Below, one piece after another: positions 48,746 through 56,906 of a stretch of DNA of 64,000 bases. The DNA is from Methylocapsa aurea (GTDB lineage: Bacteria; Pseudomonadota; Alphaproteobacteria; Rhizobiales; Beijerinckiaceae): positions 124,001 through 188,000 of the forward strand of contig NZ_JQKO01000005.1 in the NCBI RefSeq assembly GCF_000746085.1. Reading direction: 5' to 3'. Within the stretch, counting starts at the first letter, position 1; every line of letters starts with the position of its first letter. Position numbers and translations under genes: made by a program. The notes beneath the pieces are model-generated. The model ran no database searches and was not told the DNA's origin. It saw only the letters and a program-made list of their open reading frames with translations.

Positions 48746-49159
48746 TCACCTCCCAGCGCTTGGCGGCGCCTGTGGCGAAAGCCGGTCCGCCGCCTTGAAA
48801 TAGGCCCGCGCATGAGCGACCAGCGCGCCGTCGGTTGGATGATCGACGGTCTCGACGCCGGCGATGGCCTCCATCATCTTCGGATCGCGCCGCGCGATAT
48901 GCTTGACAAGGGCCGTTTTCGCCATGCCCGGCCCGGTGATCAGCACAGCCTTCGATCCGCCAATAGCTTTCACGACGTCCTGGAGGAAGGCTTGGTCCTC
49001 CACTGCATCGCCGCTGCCGATCGCATCCGTCCGGTGATGAATATGAAGATGCTTGCCATGCGGATGAATGACCGTGGCGTCGACCTCCTCCGCATTGAAA
49101 TGAAATACGCGCGCCTCGCGGTGGTCGATCCAGACCGCCGCGTGATTATGCTCTGTCAT
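48746..49159 (-). CDS. eRF1-domain-3-like 'translational machinery' protein
   Basis: A 137-residue small protein. ATG at 49159 gives MTEHNHAAVWIDHREARVFH, a family start. Further blocks are QAFLQDVVKAIGGSKAVLIT and GPGMAKTALVKHIARRDPKM with ETVDHPTDGALVAHARAYFK at the end. It resembles eRF1 domain 3/L7Ae-type small proteins annotated as translational machinery components, of unproven role. Directly followed by the cytochrome c gene with four bases between stop and next start. Confidence 0.75.
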   Translation of the reverse strand: MTEHNHAAVWIDHREARVFHFNAEEVDATVIHPHGKHLHIHHRTDAIGSGDAVEDQAFLQDVVKAIGGSKAVLITGPGMAKTALVKHIARRDPKMMEAIAGVETVDHPTDGALVAHARAYFKAADRLSPQAPPSAGR

Positions 49160-49320
49160 AATTATTCTTTCCAATCCTAACCACCGCCAATTCCAGGAGC
49201 GTTCGCGCGCCTGGGACCGCCTACCGCCCAAGGGATAAGGCGAAAGCTAGTCCAAGGGAATACGCGCCCTTTTGACCTGGAGCAATCCGGCGGCCAGGAA
49301 ATCGCGGGAGGACGGATTGC

Positions 49321-49479
49321 TCAGAGCTTGCCTAAGAGGACAAGAATGAGCACCACGATCAAAATCGTTCCGAGCGCGCCCGAGGGTCCATAACCCCATG
49401 CGGTGCTATGGGGCCAGGTCGGAATGACGCCGATCAGCATCAGAATCAAAATGACGATGAGAATGGTTCCAAGCGACAT
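49321..49479 (-). CDS. DUF3309 small membrane protein
   Basis: A 52-residue, highly hydrophobic protein, MSLGTILIVILILMLIGVIP then WPHSTAWGYGPSGALGTILI and VVLILVLLGKL. Two transmembrane segments flank a GYGPSG loop, the DUF3309 pattern. The ATG at 49479 has AGGAGAG upstream (49487-49493). It is a stress-associated family of unknown function in the proteobacteria I know. Flanked by small stress-type genes. Confidence 0.85.
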   Translation of the reverse strand: MSLGTILIVILILMLIGVIPTWPHSTAWGYGPSGALGTILIVVLILVLLGKL

Positions 49480-49589
49480 ATTCGCTCTCCTTTTTTGATA
49501 AATATGGCCACGAGGCGGCAAGCGGGGACCGAACGAAACTCGGCTCCGACACGGCGCCCGGGATCGATTCGATTTGGAGCCGGCCGTGG

Positions 49590-50168
49590 TCAGCGACCCC
49601 GGCGAGGCCTATCGTTGATGTCGCTCGCCGGCAGGTCGTCCTGCACGAACTGCACGAACCGCTTGCGTTGGCGGTCGTCTAGCAAGTCGTAGAGGGGCTG
49701 GGCCGCGTCGGAGATTTGCCGCAGATTGGCGGACTGCGTCGCCAGGGCGTCGGCCTCGCGGCGCATCGCTGCGATGTCGTCCGCCTGGACCGCGCCGTTC
49801 GCGTCCCGCCCTGAGCGAGCAGCAACGTCTTCATCCTCGATGGCCGGACGAGCCGCAGCGGCCGATGAAACGCTGGAGGCGCGGCCGGTTTGAAGGCCGC
49901 GCTCGCTGGCGAAGGTCTTGGCTCGGTTGACGGCGATATCGTGCAGCACAGATTCAAGACCGGGCCAATGCTTGGCCTGCTCGTCCGTAAGGCGAAGGCT
50001 CGCCTTGAGATTGGCGATTCGGGCGTCGGCCCGGTCGACGCTTTGGCCGACGGAGAGAGGAGGCGCTTCAGGCCGATGGCTCCGGCCATGAGCGGCATAG
50101 GCCGAAGGAAGAACAATGGCAGCCGCCATCCCTATGGTCGCAAGGCTGGATGCGAACCCTTTCCGCAT
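49590..50168 (-). CDS. Spy/CpxP-like periplasmic protein
   Basis: A 192-residue exported protein with signal peptide MRKGFASSLATIGMAAAIVL then PSAYA. It contains the LTxxQ-type motif LRLTDEQAKHWPGLESVLHD near residue 60-80, and a second helical block LYDLLDDRQRKRFVQFVQDD near the C-terminus. The central part is Ala/Arg-rich. Spy/CpxP proteins are stress chaperones of the periplasm. ATG at 50168 with GGAGG upstream is preferred. The relative position of two LTDxQ-like helices fits the fold. Confidence 0.8.
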   Translation of the reverse strand: MRKGFASSLATIGMAAAIVLPSAYAAHGRSHRPEAPPLSVGQSVDRADARIANLKASLRLTDEQAKHWPGLESVLHDIAVNRAKTFASERGLQTGRASSVSSAAAARPAIEDEDVAARSGRDANGAVQADDIAAMRREADALATQSANLRQISDAAQPLYDLLDDRQRKRFVQFVQDDLPASDINDRPRRGR

Positions 50169-50409
50169 GATCTCCTCCCTGACTCTTCGCGGCGTTCCGC
50201 ATTTCTCGTCCAATAAGGTCGACAGGCGGACCGTTGCGCCGCGTGGCTAACGCGCGGCTGGGTCGCCGGTTCATTATTCAATCGCCACTCCTGAAAAATC
50301 AGAGGGATTCCGTTCGCCTCGTCCCGACTCTCGAGTTCAAGCCGCGGAAGGCAAAGGCGCGGGATGCGGGCGCATTCCATCGGATCGGAAAGAGCTCTAC
50401 AGCTCGTCC

Positions 50410-51324
50410 ATGGTCGCTCCCTCCTGGCTCTGGATCCTTTTCACCATCACGGCGGCCGGCGCGCAGACTCTCCGCAATGCGATGCAGCGCGACCTCATTC
50501 AGGCCCTCGGCGCCGCCGGCGCGACCTATGTCCGCTTTCTCTTCGGCCTGCCCTTTGCGCTCGGGTTTTTGGCCGCGACCTCGATAGCGGGGCGCGCGCC
50601 GCCGCCTCCGATCGATCCAACGGCTCTCGCCTGGACCGGCGTCGGCGCGCTGGCCCAGATTCTCGCGACCGGACTGATGCTCGCGGCCATGCGGGAACGG
50701 TCCTTCGTCGCAACGATCGCCTATACCAAGACCGAGCCCGTTCAGGTCGCCCTCTTCGGCCTGGTCTTTCTCGGGGATAGGCTCACCGGTCCGGCCGCGC
50801 TTTCGATCCTCGTTTCGACCGCCGGCGTGATGATCCTGTCCTGGCCGAAAGGATCGGCGAAAGCGCCCGGACCCGGAGCGTTCGCCGATTGGCGGCCGGC
50901 CTTGCTCGGCCTTGGCGCGGCCTCCTGTTTCGCTCTGTCGGCAGTCGGCTTTCGCGCTGGCATTCTCGCCCTTCACAGCCCGAATTTTCTGGTCGCTGCG
51001 TCAACCATCCTCGTCGCCGGCCTCATCATCCAATCGGCGCTGATCCTCGTCCATCTCGCACTCTTCGACAGGGGCTTGCTGAGATCGGTGCTCGCCGCCT
51101 GGCGGCCCTCGCTTTTCGCGGGCTTCATGGGCGCGCTGGCTTCGCAATTCTGGTTCCTGGCCCTCGCCATCGACACGGCCGCGCGGGTGCGCACGCTCGG
51201 GCTCGTCGAGGTGATTTTCGCGCAAATCGTCACGCGGCGCCTGTTCAAGCAGGGAACCACGGCGCGCGAAGCGATCGGCATGGCGATGATCGTCGCCGGC
51301 GTCGGCGCGCTGCTCAATTCCTGA
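50410..51324 (+). CDS. EamA/DMT-family permease
   Basis: A 304-residue integral-membrane protein with about ten hydrophobic helices in two EamA halves: first GATYVRFLFGLPFALGFLAA and YTKTEPVQVALFGLVFLGDR, second ALLGLGAASCFALSAVGFRA and LGLVEVIFAQIVTRRLFKQG. DMT permeases export small metabolites or toxicants; the substrate is not visible. No linked regulator. A pentanucleotide tandem repeat begins eight bases after its stop codon. Confidence 0.88.
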   Translation: MVAPSWLWILFTITAAGAQTLRNAMQRDLIQALGAAGATYVRFLFGLPFALGFLAATSIAGRAPPPPIDPTALAWTGVGALAQILATGLMLAAMRERSFVATIAYTKTEPVQVALFGLVFLGDRLTGPAALSILVSTAGVMILSWPKGSAKAPGPGAFADWRPALLGLGAASCFALSAVGFRAGILALHSPNFLVAASTILVAGLIIQSALILVHLALFDRGLLRSVLAAWRPSLFAGFMGALASQFWFLALAIDTAARVRTLGLVEVIFAQIVTRRLFKQGTTAREAIGMAMIVAGVGALLNS

Positions 51325-51331
51325 CGCCGCC

Positions 51332-51381
51332 GGCTTGGCTTGGCTTGGCTTGGCTTGGCTTGGCTTGGCTTGGCTTGGCTT
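51332..51381. repeat. Pentanucleotide tandem repeat (GGCTT)x10
   Basis: Ten perfect head-to-tail copies of GGCTT, uninterrupted over 50 bases, directly downstream of the EamA permease stop. The only simple tandem repeat of this length I noticed. It lies outside coding sequence, so it is not phase-varying a gene; length variation between strains is likely. Confidence 0.95.
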
Positions 51382-51618
51382 GATCTCGGCGCGACGAAAG
51401 ACCTTCCGTCCAGCCGCCTTGAACTTCACGCTTACATAAGCTGTTAAGGTCACAACTTTATGACAAAATAGACTTATAGGCTACTACTGCATATATAAAG
51501 TAAGTTTAGCTGCCCCATATCAGCATGTATATGGCCATTTTTGGATCACATAAGCCATGCAATGACAAAGCTATTCGGCGCTATTGCCGGATATGTGCCT
51601 TGTCATGGAGCATGAATA

Positions 51619-51930
51619 TTGAAGACGCTTATCATAACATTTATCGCCGTTCTTATTTCATCGGCGGCGGCGCAGGCTCAAAGCTGGAGCGGCAAGGCGT
51701 CGTACTATGGCGCGCGGGGCCACATGACTTGCGCGCATCGATCGCTTCCTTTCGGAACTCATGTGCGCGTCACCAATCTCTCGAACCGCCGTTCGGTGGT
51801 GCTCGTCGTCAATGACCGGGGACCCTTTATTGCGGGGCGGATCGTCGATGTTTCGACCAGCGCCGCCGAGGCGCTCGGATTTCGCCGCGCCGGCGTCGTC
51901 AAAGTGACGATGGAGACGGTCTCGAATTGA
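51619..51930 (+). CDS. RlpA-like (double-psi beta-barrel) exported protein
   Basis: A 103-residue protein starting at TTG 51619 with GGAG eight bases upstream; the overlapping ATG at 51612 is out of frame. A signal peptide (MKTLIITFIAVLISSAAAQA) leads to a complete RlpA-type barrel: GKASYYGARGHMTCAHRSLP, PFGTHVRVTNLSNRRSVVLV and VNDRGPFIAGRIVDVSTSAA with the catalytic Asp. It has no SPOR domain, so it is a minimal type. The AT-rich 150 bases upstream should contain its promoter. Confidence 0.85.
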   Translation: MKTLIITFIAVLISSAAAQAQSWSGKASYYGARGHMTCAHRSLPFGTHVRVTNLSNRRSVVLVVNDRGPFIAGRIVDVSTSAAEALGFRRAGVVKVTMETVSN

Positions 51931-52488
51931 CGCTGAAACTCTGTGGATTGGCCGCGCGGGACGATCCAGCTCCCGCCGGCCGCAAGGGCTTCCGAGAAAG
52001 CTGCGTCATCTCGCCGCTGCGCAACCTCGCCGCCAAAAAAATCAGCTCCAGGCCGGCGACGGAGAGTTGACAGAATGGCGCCGCGGAGTCCGCCCCACAT
52101 GCGGCCAGAGGCTGGCTGAAAAAGCCGTCAAATTCGCCAATTCCACAACCACTGGTCGCAATTGTTCGCTGCCATCAATATATTGGGGTGAACAAACAAG
52201 CATTCCGCGCGCGTCGGCGATTCGGATGCGATTCGTTCGTCTCCCGTTCGGAAGGTAAAGATCCGTGCGCGGGACCGCGCCATTGTGGTACATAAGGGCC
52301 AGGGTCGGCGGCCCGGCGCAACGCGCGCCGTTCACGCCAGCGGCTCTGACGGGCGCCATGCGGCCCCACTCGAAAATGCGCGGCTGCAAGATATTTAAGG
52401 GAGATCGGCCATCGCCCGCGACTCGGATCCCGCGACTTGGCTTCCCGCGACAAGACCCCCGCGCTTTTGCTCCTTCGCCGATTAACCA
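51931..52488. other. Gene-free interval before the helicase gene
   Basis: No plausible gene on either strand, although long frames run antisense from the helicase. No clear hairpin with a T-run or dispersed repeat was found here. The helicase promoter should lie in the last ~200 bases. Confidence 0.45.
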
Positions 52489-55400
52489 ATGAACATTTCT
52501 TTTCCGGCCGCCAAACCGCATCCGCATCAGCGCGCCAGGGGCGTCAGCCTCCTGCTCGGGCCAACCAATACCGGCAAGACGCATTACGCAATCGAGCGAA
52601 TGCTCTCCCATTCGAGCGGAATGATCGGCCTGCCGCTGCGGCTTCTTGCGCGCGAGGTCTATAACCGCGCCGTGGAGAAGGTCGGCGCGGCTGCGGTCGC
52701 GCTCGTCACCGGCGAAGAGAAAATCAAGCCCAAGGCGCCCCGGTATTGGATCTCGACGGTCGAGGCCATGCCGCGCGACCTCGACCTCGCCTTCGTGGCC
52801 GTCGATGAAATTCAGCTCGCCGCCGATCTCGATCGCGGCCACGTCTTCACCAACCGCATCCTGAATCGGCGCGGGCGCGAGGAGACCCTCCTCATCGGCG
52901 CCGCCACGATGCAGCGTCCCCTGCAGGAGCTGCTGCCCGGCGCAAGAATTCTCACCCGGCCGCGCCTGTCCAAGCTCAGTTTCGCCGGCGACAAGAAAAT
53001 GACCCGGCTGCCGCGCCGCAGCGCCATCGTCGCCTTTTCCGCCGAAGAGGTCTACGCGATCGCCGAATGGATTCGCCGCCAGCGGGGCGGCGCCGCCGTC
53101 GTGCTGGGGGCGCTCTCGCCGCGCACCCGCAACGCCCAGGTCGAGATGTTCCAGAACGGCGATGTGGATTACATCATCGCGACCGACGCGATCGGCATGG
53201 GCCTCAATCTCGACGTCGACCATATCGCCTTCGCGGCCGACCGGAAATATGACGGCTGGCAGCACCGCCGCCTGCATCCGGCGGAATTCGGCCAGATCGC
53301 CGGCCGTGCGGGGCGCCATCTTCGCGACGGCACATTTGGCACCACCGGACGGTGTCTGCCCTTCGACGCGGAACTGGTCGAAGCATTGGAGGAGCATCGG
53401 TTCGAGAGCGTGCGGATGTTGCAATGGCGCAACGCCGATCTCGATTTTTCCTCCCTGAGGGATCTCATCGCCTCGCTTGACGTTTCGCCGAAGGAGCCGG
53501 GGCTGACCCGCGCTCCGCTCGCCGAGGACCAAATGGTTCTCGACATCGCGTCGCGCGATGAAAAAGTCGTGCGGGAGGCGAAGACCCGCGCCGATATAGC
53601 GCGGCTCTGGGAATGTTGCCAAATTCCGGATTATCGTAAGCTCTCGCCCACCGCGCATGCGGACCTTGTCTTGTCGGTCTTTGGATTTGTCGTGCGCGCG
53701 GGCCATATTCCGAACGATTGGCTGGCGCGCCATGTCGGGGCCCTCGACCGCGTCGATGGCGACCTCGACGCCCTTTCCGCGCGGATCGCGCAGGTGCGGA
53801 CTTGGACATTTATCGCCAACCGTTCCGACTGGCTCCTTGATCCAGAGCATTGGCAGGGCGTCACGCGTCAGGTAGAGGACACATTATCGGACGCCTTGCA
53901 TGAACGTCTCGCCCAAAGGTTCGTCGACCGGAGGACGAGCGTTCTCATGCGCCGCTTGAGAGAGAACGCCATGTTGGAAGCGGAAGTCACCACGAGCGGC
54001 GACGTGATGGTCGAGGGCCAGCACGTCGGCCAACTGAACGGATTTCGCTTCACGGCTGATCCACTGGCCTTGGGCGAAGCCGCCAAGGCCCTCAACGCCG
54101 CCGCGCAAAAGGCCCTGGCGAGCGAAATCGAGGGCCGCGCGACCAGAGTCCACGAGGCGGTCGACGAAGCTTTCGTTCTCGCCAACGACGGAATCATCCG
54201 CTGGCTCGGCGAACCTGTCGGCAAGATCGCTCCCGGCGCGCATGTGCTGGAGCCCCGCGTTTGCGTCCTGGCCGATGAGCAATTGTCGGGCCCTATGCTG
54301 GAAATGGTGCAGCGTCGCCTCGATCTTTGGCTCGCCCAGCATGTCAAGAAGCTCCTCGGTCCGCTCAAGGATCTCGAAACCGGCGAGGGACTCGAGGGAA
54401 TCGCTCGGGGAATCGCGTTCCATGTCGCCGAATCGCTCGGCATTCTCGAGCGCGCCCGCGTCGCCGACGACGTCAAGAACCTGCCGCAGGAGGCGCGCGC
54501 CGCCTTGCGGAAATTCGGGATCCGCTTCGGCGCCTATCACCTCTATCTGCCAAATCTTGTGAAACCTGCCCCACGGGCGCTGGCGGCGCAGCTCTGGGCG
54601 TTGAAAAACGGCGGCGTCGATGAAGTCAAGGGCCTCGACGACGTTCCCCATCTCGCCGCTTCCGGCCGGACGTCTTTCGTCGCCGACAAGGACGTCCAAA
54701 AGGGCTTCTATCGCGCCGCCGGCTTCAGGATCTGCGGCGATCGGGCGGTGCGCGTCGATATTCTCGAGCGCCTCGCCGATCTGATCCGCCCGGCGGTGGC
54801 CTACCGTCCCGGCGTGACCCCTGGCGATCCGCCGACCGGCGCCGCCGACGCTGACGGTTTTGTCGTCTCGGTCGCGATGACCTCCCTCGCGGGCTGCTCG
54901 GGAGAAAGTTTCGCCTCGATCCTGCGCTCCCTCGGCTATGTCCTCGAGCGGCGCAAAGGCCCCGCCATCACCACGCCTTTGCTCCCGATGGCGCCGACCG
55001 AGCCGCTCGCATTGCGCGAGTCGCCGCCCGTCGAAACAAGCGAGCTTGCGGCGGAGGGCGCCCCGCAAGCGGAGGCCCAATTTGACGCCCAAATAGAGGT
55101 CCAAGTAGAGGTCCAAGTAGAGGTCCACGCCCAAGAGCCCGTGATCGAGGCCGCCGGCATGGAAGCAGAAGCCCCGCTTGGCGAAGTGTTGCTAGGCGAT
55201 GTCCTGGCCGCAAGGCCGGGGTCTTGCGCCGAGGAAGCGCCGCCGACCGTAGCGGAGGACTTACCCGAGGCCGCAGCGGCGCACGCGCCGAACGCGCCGA
55301 TAGAGGACATGGCGCAGGCGAAAGGCGAAGCCCCGGAGCCGGCGGACGCGGCGGCGCCGGCAGATGCCCCGGGCGAAGCGGCCACGGATGCAAGCTCGGT

Positions 55401-56004
55401 TGCCGCGACGGAGTCCGAGCAGGATGGCGCTGTGGCGGATTTCGGCGCGGTCGAAGACGCGGCTGCGTCAGACCCGGTCGAGCCGGCGCTGATCGAAGTC
55501 TGGCGGCCGCATCGGCAGCATCATCACGCCCGCCGCCCGGAGCCGCGCGCAGCTAAAAAGCCAGAGCGGCGCGAAAATGCGCCGATCGCGGCTGACGCCG
55601 AAGCCGCAGCGGCGGCGCCGGACCAATCGGCCCAGCCGGGACCGCCGCGCGAAAGACGTCGCACGGAGCGAAGCGGCGATCGGGGACGAGCTGGAGCCGA
55701 GTCCCGGTCCGCCGGGCCCGGTGGCGCTTCGAGCGAAGGGCGCCAAAATGGCCATAAGGACGGACGCCCGCCAAACCGCGGCCCGGCCAAAGGGCGTTTC
55801 GAGGGCCAACGCGACCGGCGCGAAGGCGGCGGCCCCTCTCGAGGCGCGGAGGACCGCCGGCACGGACATGGCCACGGACCTGGCGCTCAATTCGGAGCCA
55901 ATGAGAAGAGATCGAGCGAACGGGCGCCCGATCCCAATTCGCCTTTCGCCAAACTTCTCGTGCTGAAAGCGCGGCTAGAAGAAAAAAACCGGCCAGATAG
56001 CTGA
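52489..56004 (+). CDS. SUV3-like DExH-type helicase with long disordered tail
   Basis: A 1171-residue RNA/DNA helicase of the alphaproteobacterial/mitochondrial SUV3-like group. Walker A GPTNTGKT (24-31), DEIQ box (106-109), motif III-like LIGAATMQRPLQ, and motif VI FGQIAGRAGRHL (near 265-277) are present. The core ends near residue 815. The last ~340 residues are acidic/Ala-rich then Arg/Gly/His-rich and low-complexity, including EVQVEVQVEVH, probably disordered and RNA-binding. Mitochondrial SUV3 works with PNPase in RNA decay; here partners are absent. In relatives a ferredoxin/carD cluster often follows, missing here. Confidence 0.9.
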   Translation: MNISFPAAKPHPHQRARGVSLLLGPTNTGKTHYAIERMLSHSSGMIGLPLRLLAREVYNRAVEKVGAAAVALVTGEEKIKPKAPRYWISTVEAMPRDLDLAFVAVDEIQLAADLDRGHVFTNRILNRRGREETLLIGAATMQRPLQELLPGARILTRPRLSKLSFAGDKKMTRLPRRSAIVAFSAEEVYAIAEWIRRQRGGAAVVLGALSPRTRNAQVEMFQNGDVDYIIATDAIGMGLNLDVDHIAFAADRKYDGWQHRRLHPAEFGQIAGRAGRHLRDGTFGTTGRCLPFDAELVEALEEHRFESVRMLQWRNADLDFSSLRDLIASLDVSPKEPGLTRAPLAEDQMVLDIASRDEKVVREAKTRADIARLWECCQIPDYRKLSPTAHADLVLSVFGFVVRAGHIPNDWLARHVGALDRVDGDLDALSARIAQVRTWTFIANRSDWLLDPEHWQGVTRQVEDTLSDALHERLAQRFVDRRTSVLMRRLRENAMLEAEVTTSGDVMVEGQHVGQLNGFRFTADPLALGEAAKALNAAAQKALASEIEGRATRVHEAVDEAFVLANDGIIRWLGEPVGKIAPGAHVLEPRVCVLADEQLSGPMLEMVQRRLDLWLAQHVKKLLGPLKDLETGEGLEGIARGIAFHVAESLGILERARVADDVKNLPQEARAALRKFGIRFGAYHLYLPNLVKPAPRALAAQLWALKNGGVDEVKGLDDVPHLAASGRTSFVADKDVQKGFYRAAGFRICGDRAVRVDILERLADLIRPAVAYRPGVTPGDPPTGAADADGFVVSVAMTSLAGCSGESFASILRSLGYVLERRKGPAITTPLLPMAPTEPLALRESPPVETSELAAEGAPQAEAQFDAQIEVQVEVQVEVHAQEPVIEAAGMEAEAPLGEVLLGDVLAARPGSCAEEAPPTVAEDLPEAAAAHAPNAPIEDMAQAKGEAPEPADAAAPADAPGEAATDASSVAATESEQDGAVADFGAVEDAAASDPVEPALIEVWRPHRQHHHARRPEPRAAKKPERRENAPIAADAEAAAAAPDQSAQPGPPRERRRTERSGDRGRAGAESRSAGPGGASSEGRQNGHKDGRPPNRGPAKGRFEGQRDRREGGGPSRGAEDRRHGHGHGPGAQFGANEKRSSERAPDPNSPFAKLLVLKARLEEKNRPDS

Positions 56005-56182
56005 GATCCCAGAGTGATTGCCGCTGTTGCGATTATCAAACACCGCGCCGTTGATTTCTTTTCACGATGCAATTCGAAGAGCTGGCGCCTTTTCGGGATT
56101 GCGCGTTAGGACTATGGTGAGAATATTCTTGTAATTTAGCGATGCGCGGAATATTCGCGCGGTTTTGCGTTGGAGACCGCAG

Positions 56183-56728
56183 ATGGGCAACCGATTGGTC
56201 CTGCACCTCGCCGCCGCGCTCCTCTGCGCTTCGCCGTCCCTTGTCTTGGCCCAAACCGCCGACCCCGTCATCAATCGAGGCGGCGGCATCGCTGGCACTG
56301 GTCTGGGCGTGGGAGCAGGCGCCGCTGGATCGCAGACAACGGCTCCTCCGCTGGCCAATCGAGCGCGTTCGCCGGCGGTGATCAGCGGGACCGGCCATAT
56401 CGGCGCTGGGACTGGAGGCCTCGGTCTTGGAATGGGGAACGCGACGGGCGGCATCTCGGCCACCGCCTTCGGCGCCGGAAGCGGCGGCCTCGCCAACGGC
56501 ACAAGCTGGGGCAGCGATACCGGCGGCGTGCAGGGCGTCGGACGCGGCCTCGGAGCTGGAAGCGGCGGCCTCAACGACCAAATCTCGATCGGCATCAATA
56601 CCGGGGGCATCCAGGGCAGCGCGATCGGCGCCGGCACTGGCGGGACCAGAGATCTCAATACTCTCGGCGCCTCCACCGGCGGCACGAGAGAAGGCAATAA
56701 CGCGCCGCGATTTCGAGTCGTCCAATAG
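56183..56728 (+). CDS. Exported glycine-rich repeat protein
   Basis: A 181-residue protein with a signal peptide (MGNRLVLHLAAALLCASPSL then VLAQ). The mature chain is Gly/Ser/Thr/Ala-rich with irregular repeats such as GTGLGVGAGAAG, GAGTGGLGLGMGNATGG and GAGSGGLNDQISIGINTGGI. The ATG at 56183 has TTGGAG eleven bases upstream; an earlier start at 56165 lacks the signal layout. Resembles no family I know; perhaps a surface or structural protein. The TAG stop is followed by AGCATGATCG, the repeat-edge pattern. Confidence 0.7.
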   Translation: MGNRLVLHLAAALLCASPSLVLAQTADPVINRGGGIAGTGLGVGAGAAGSQTTAPPLANRARSPAVISGTGHIGAGTGGLGLGMGNATGGISATAFGAGSGGLANGTSWGSDTGGVQGVGRGLGAGSGGLNDQISIGINTGGIQGSAIGAGTGGTRDLNTLGASTGGTREGNNAPRFRVVQ

Positions 56729-56906
56729 AGCATGATCGTCGCAAGCCGACGGAACACGCTCTATCTCCTTATTTTAGCTGGCGCTCCGGCAAATATCCGC
56801 AATCTTTTACAGAAAGAGCGCTTGGCTGGCCCGCCGAGCGGGGACGCGCCAATCGCGTCGCATCCCCTATGATTTGCCCTTTTTGACTGTCGCGGCGTAC
56901 GCGACT

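Noticed and set aside
52042-53850. Long minus-strand frame over the helicase start
   Set aside because: Overlaps the conserved helicase domains completely and resembles no protein family.
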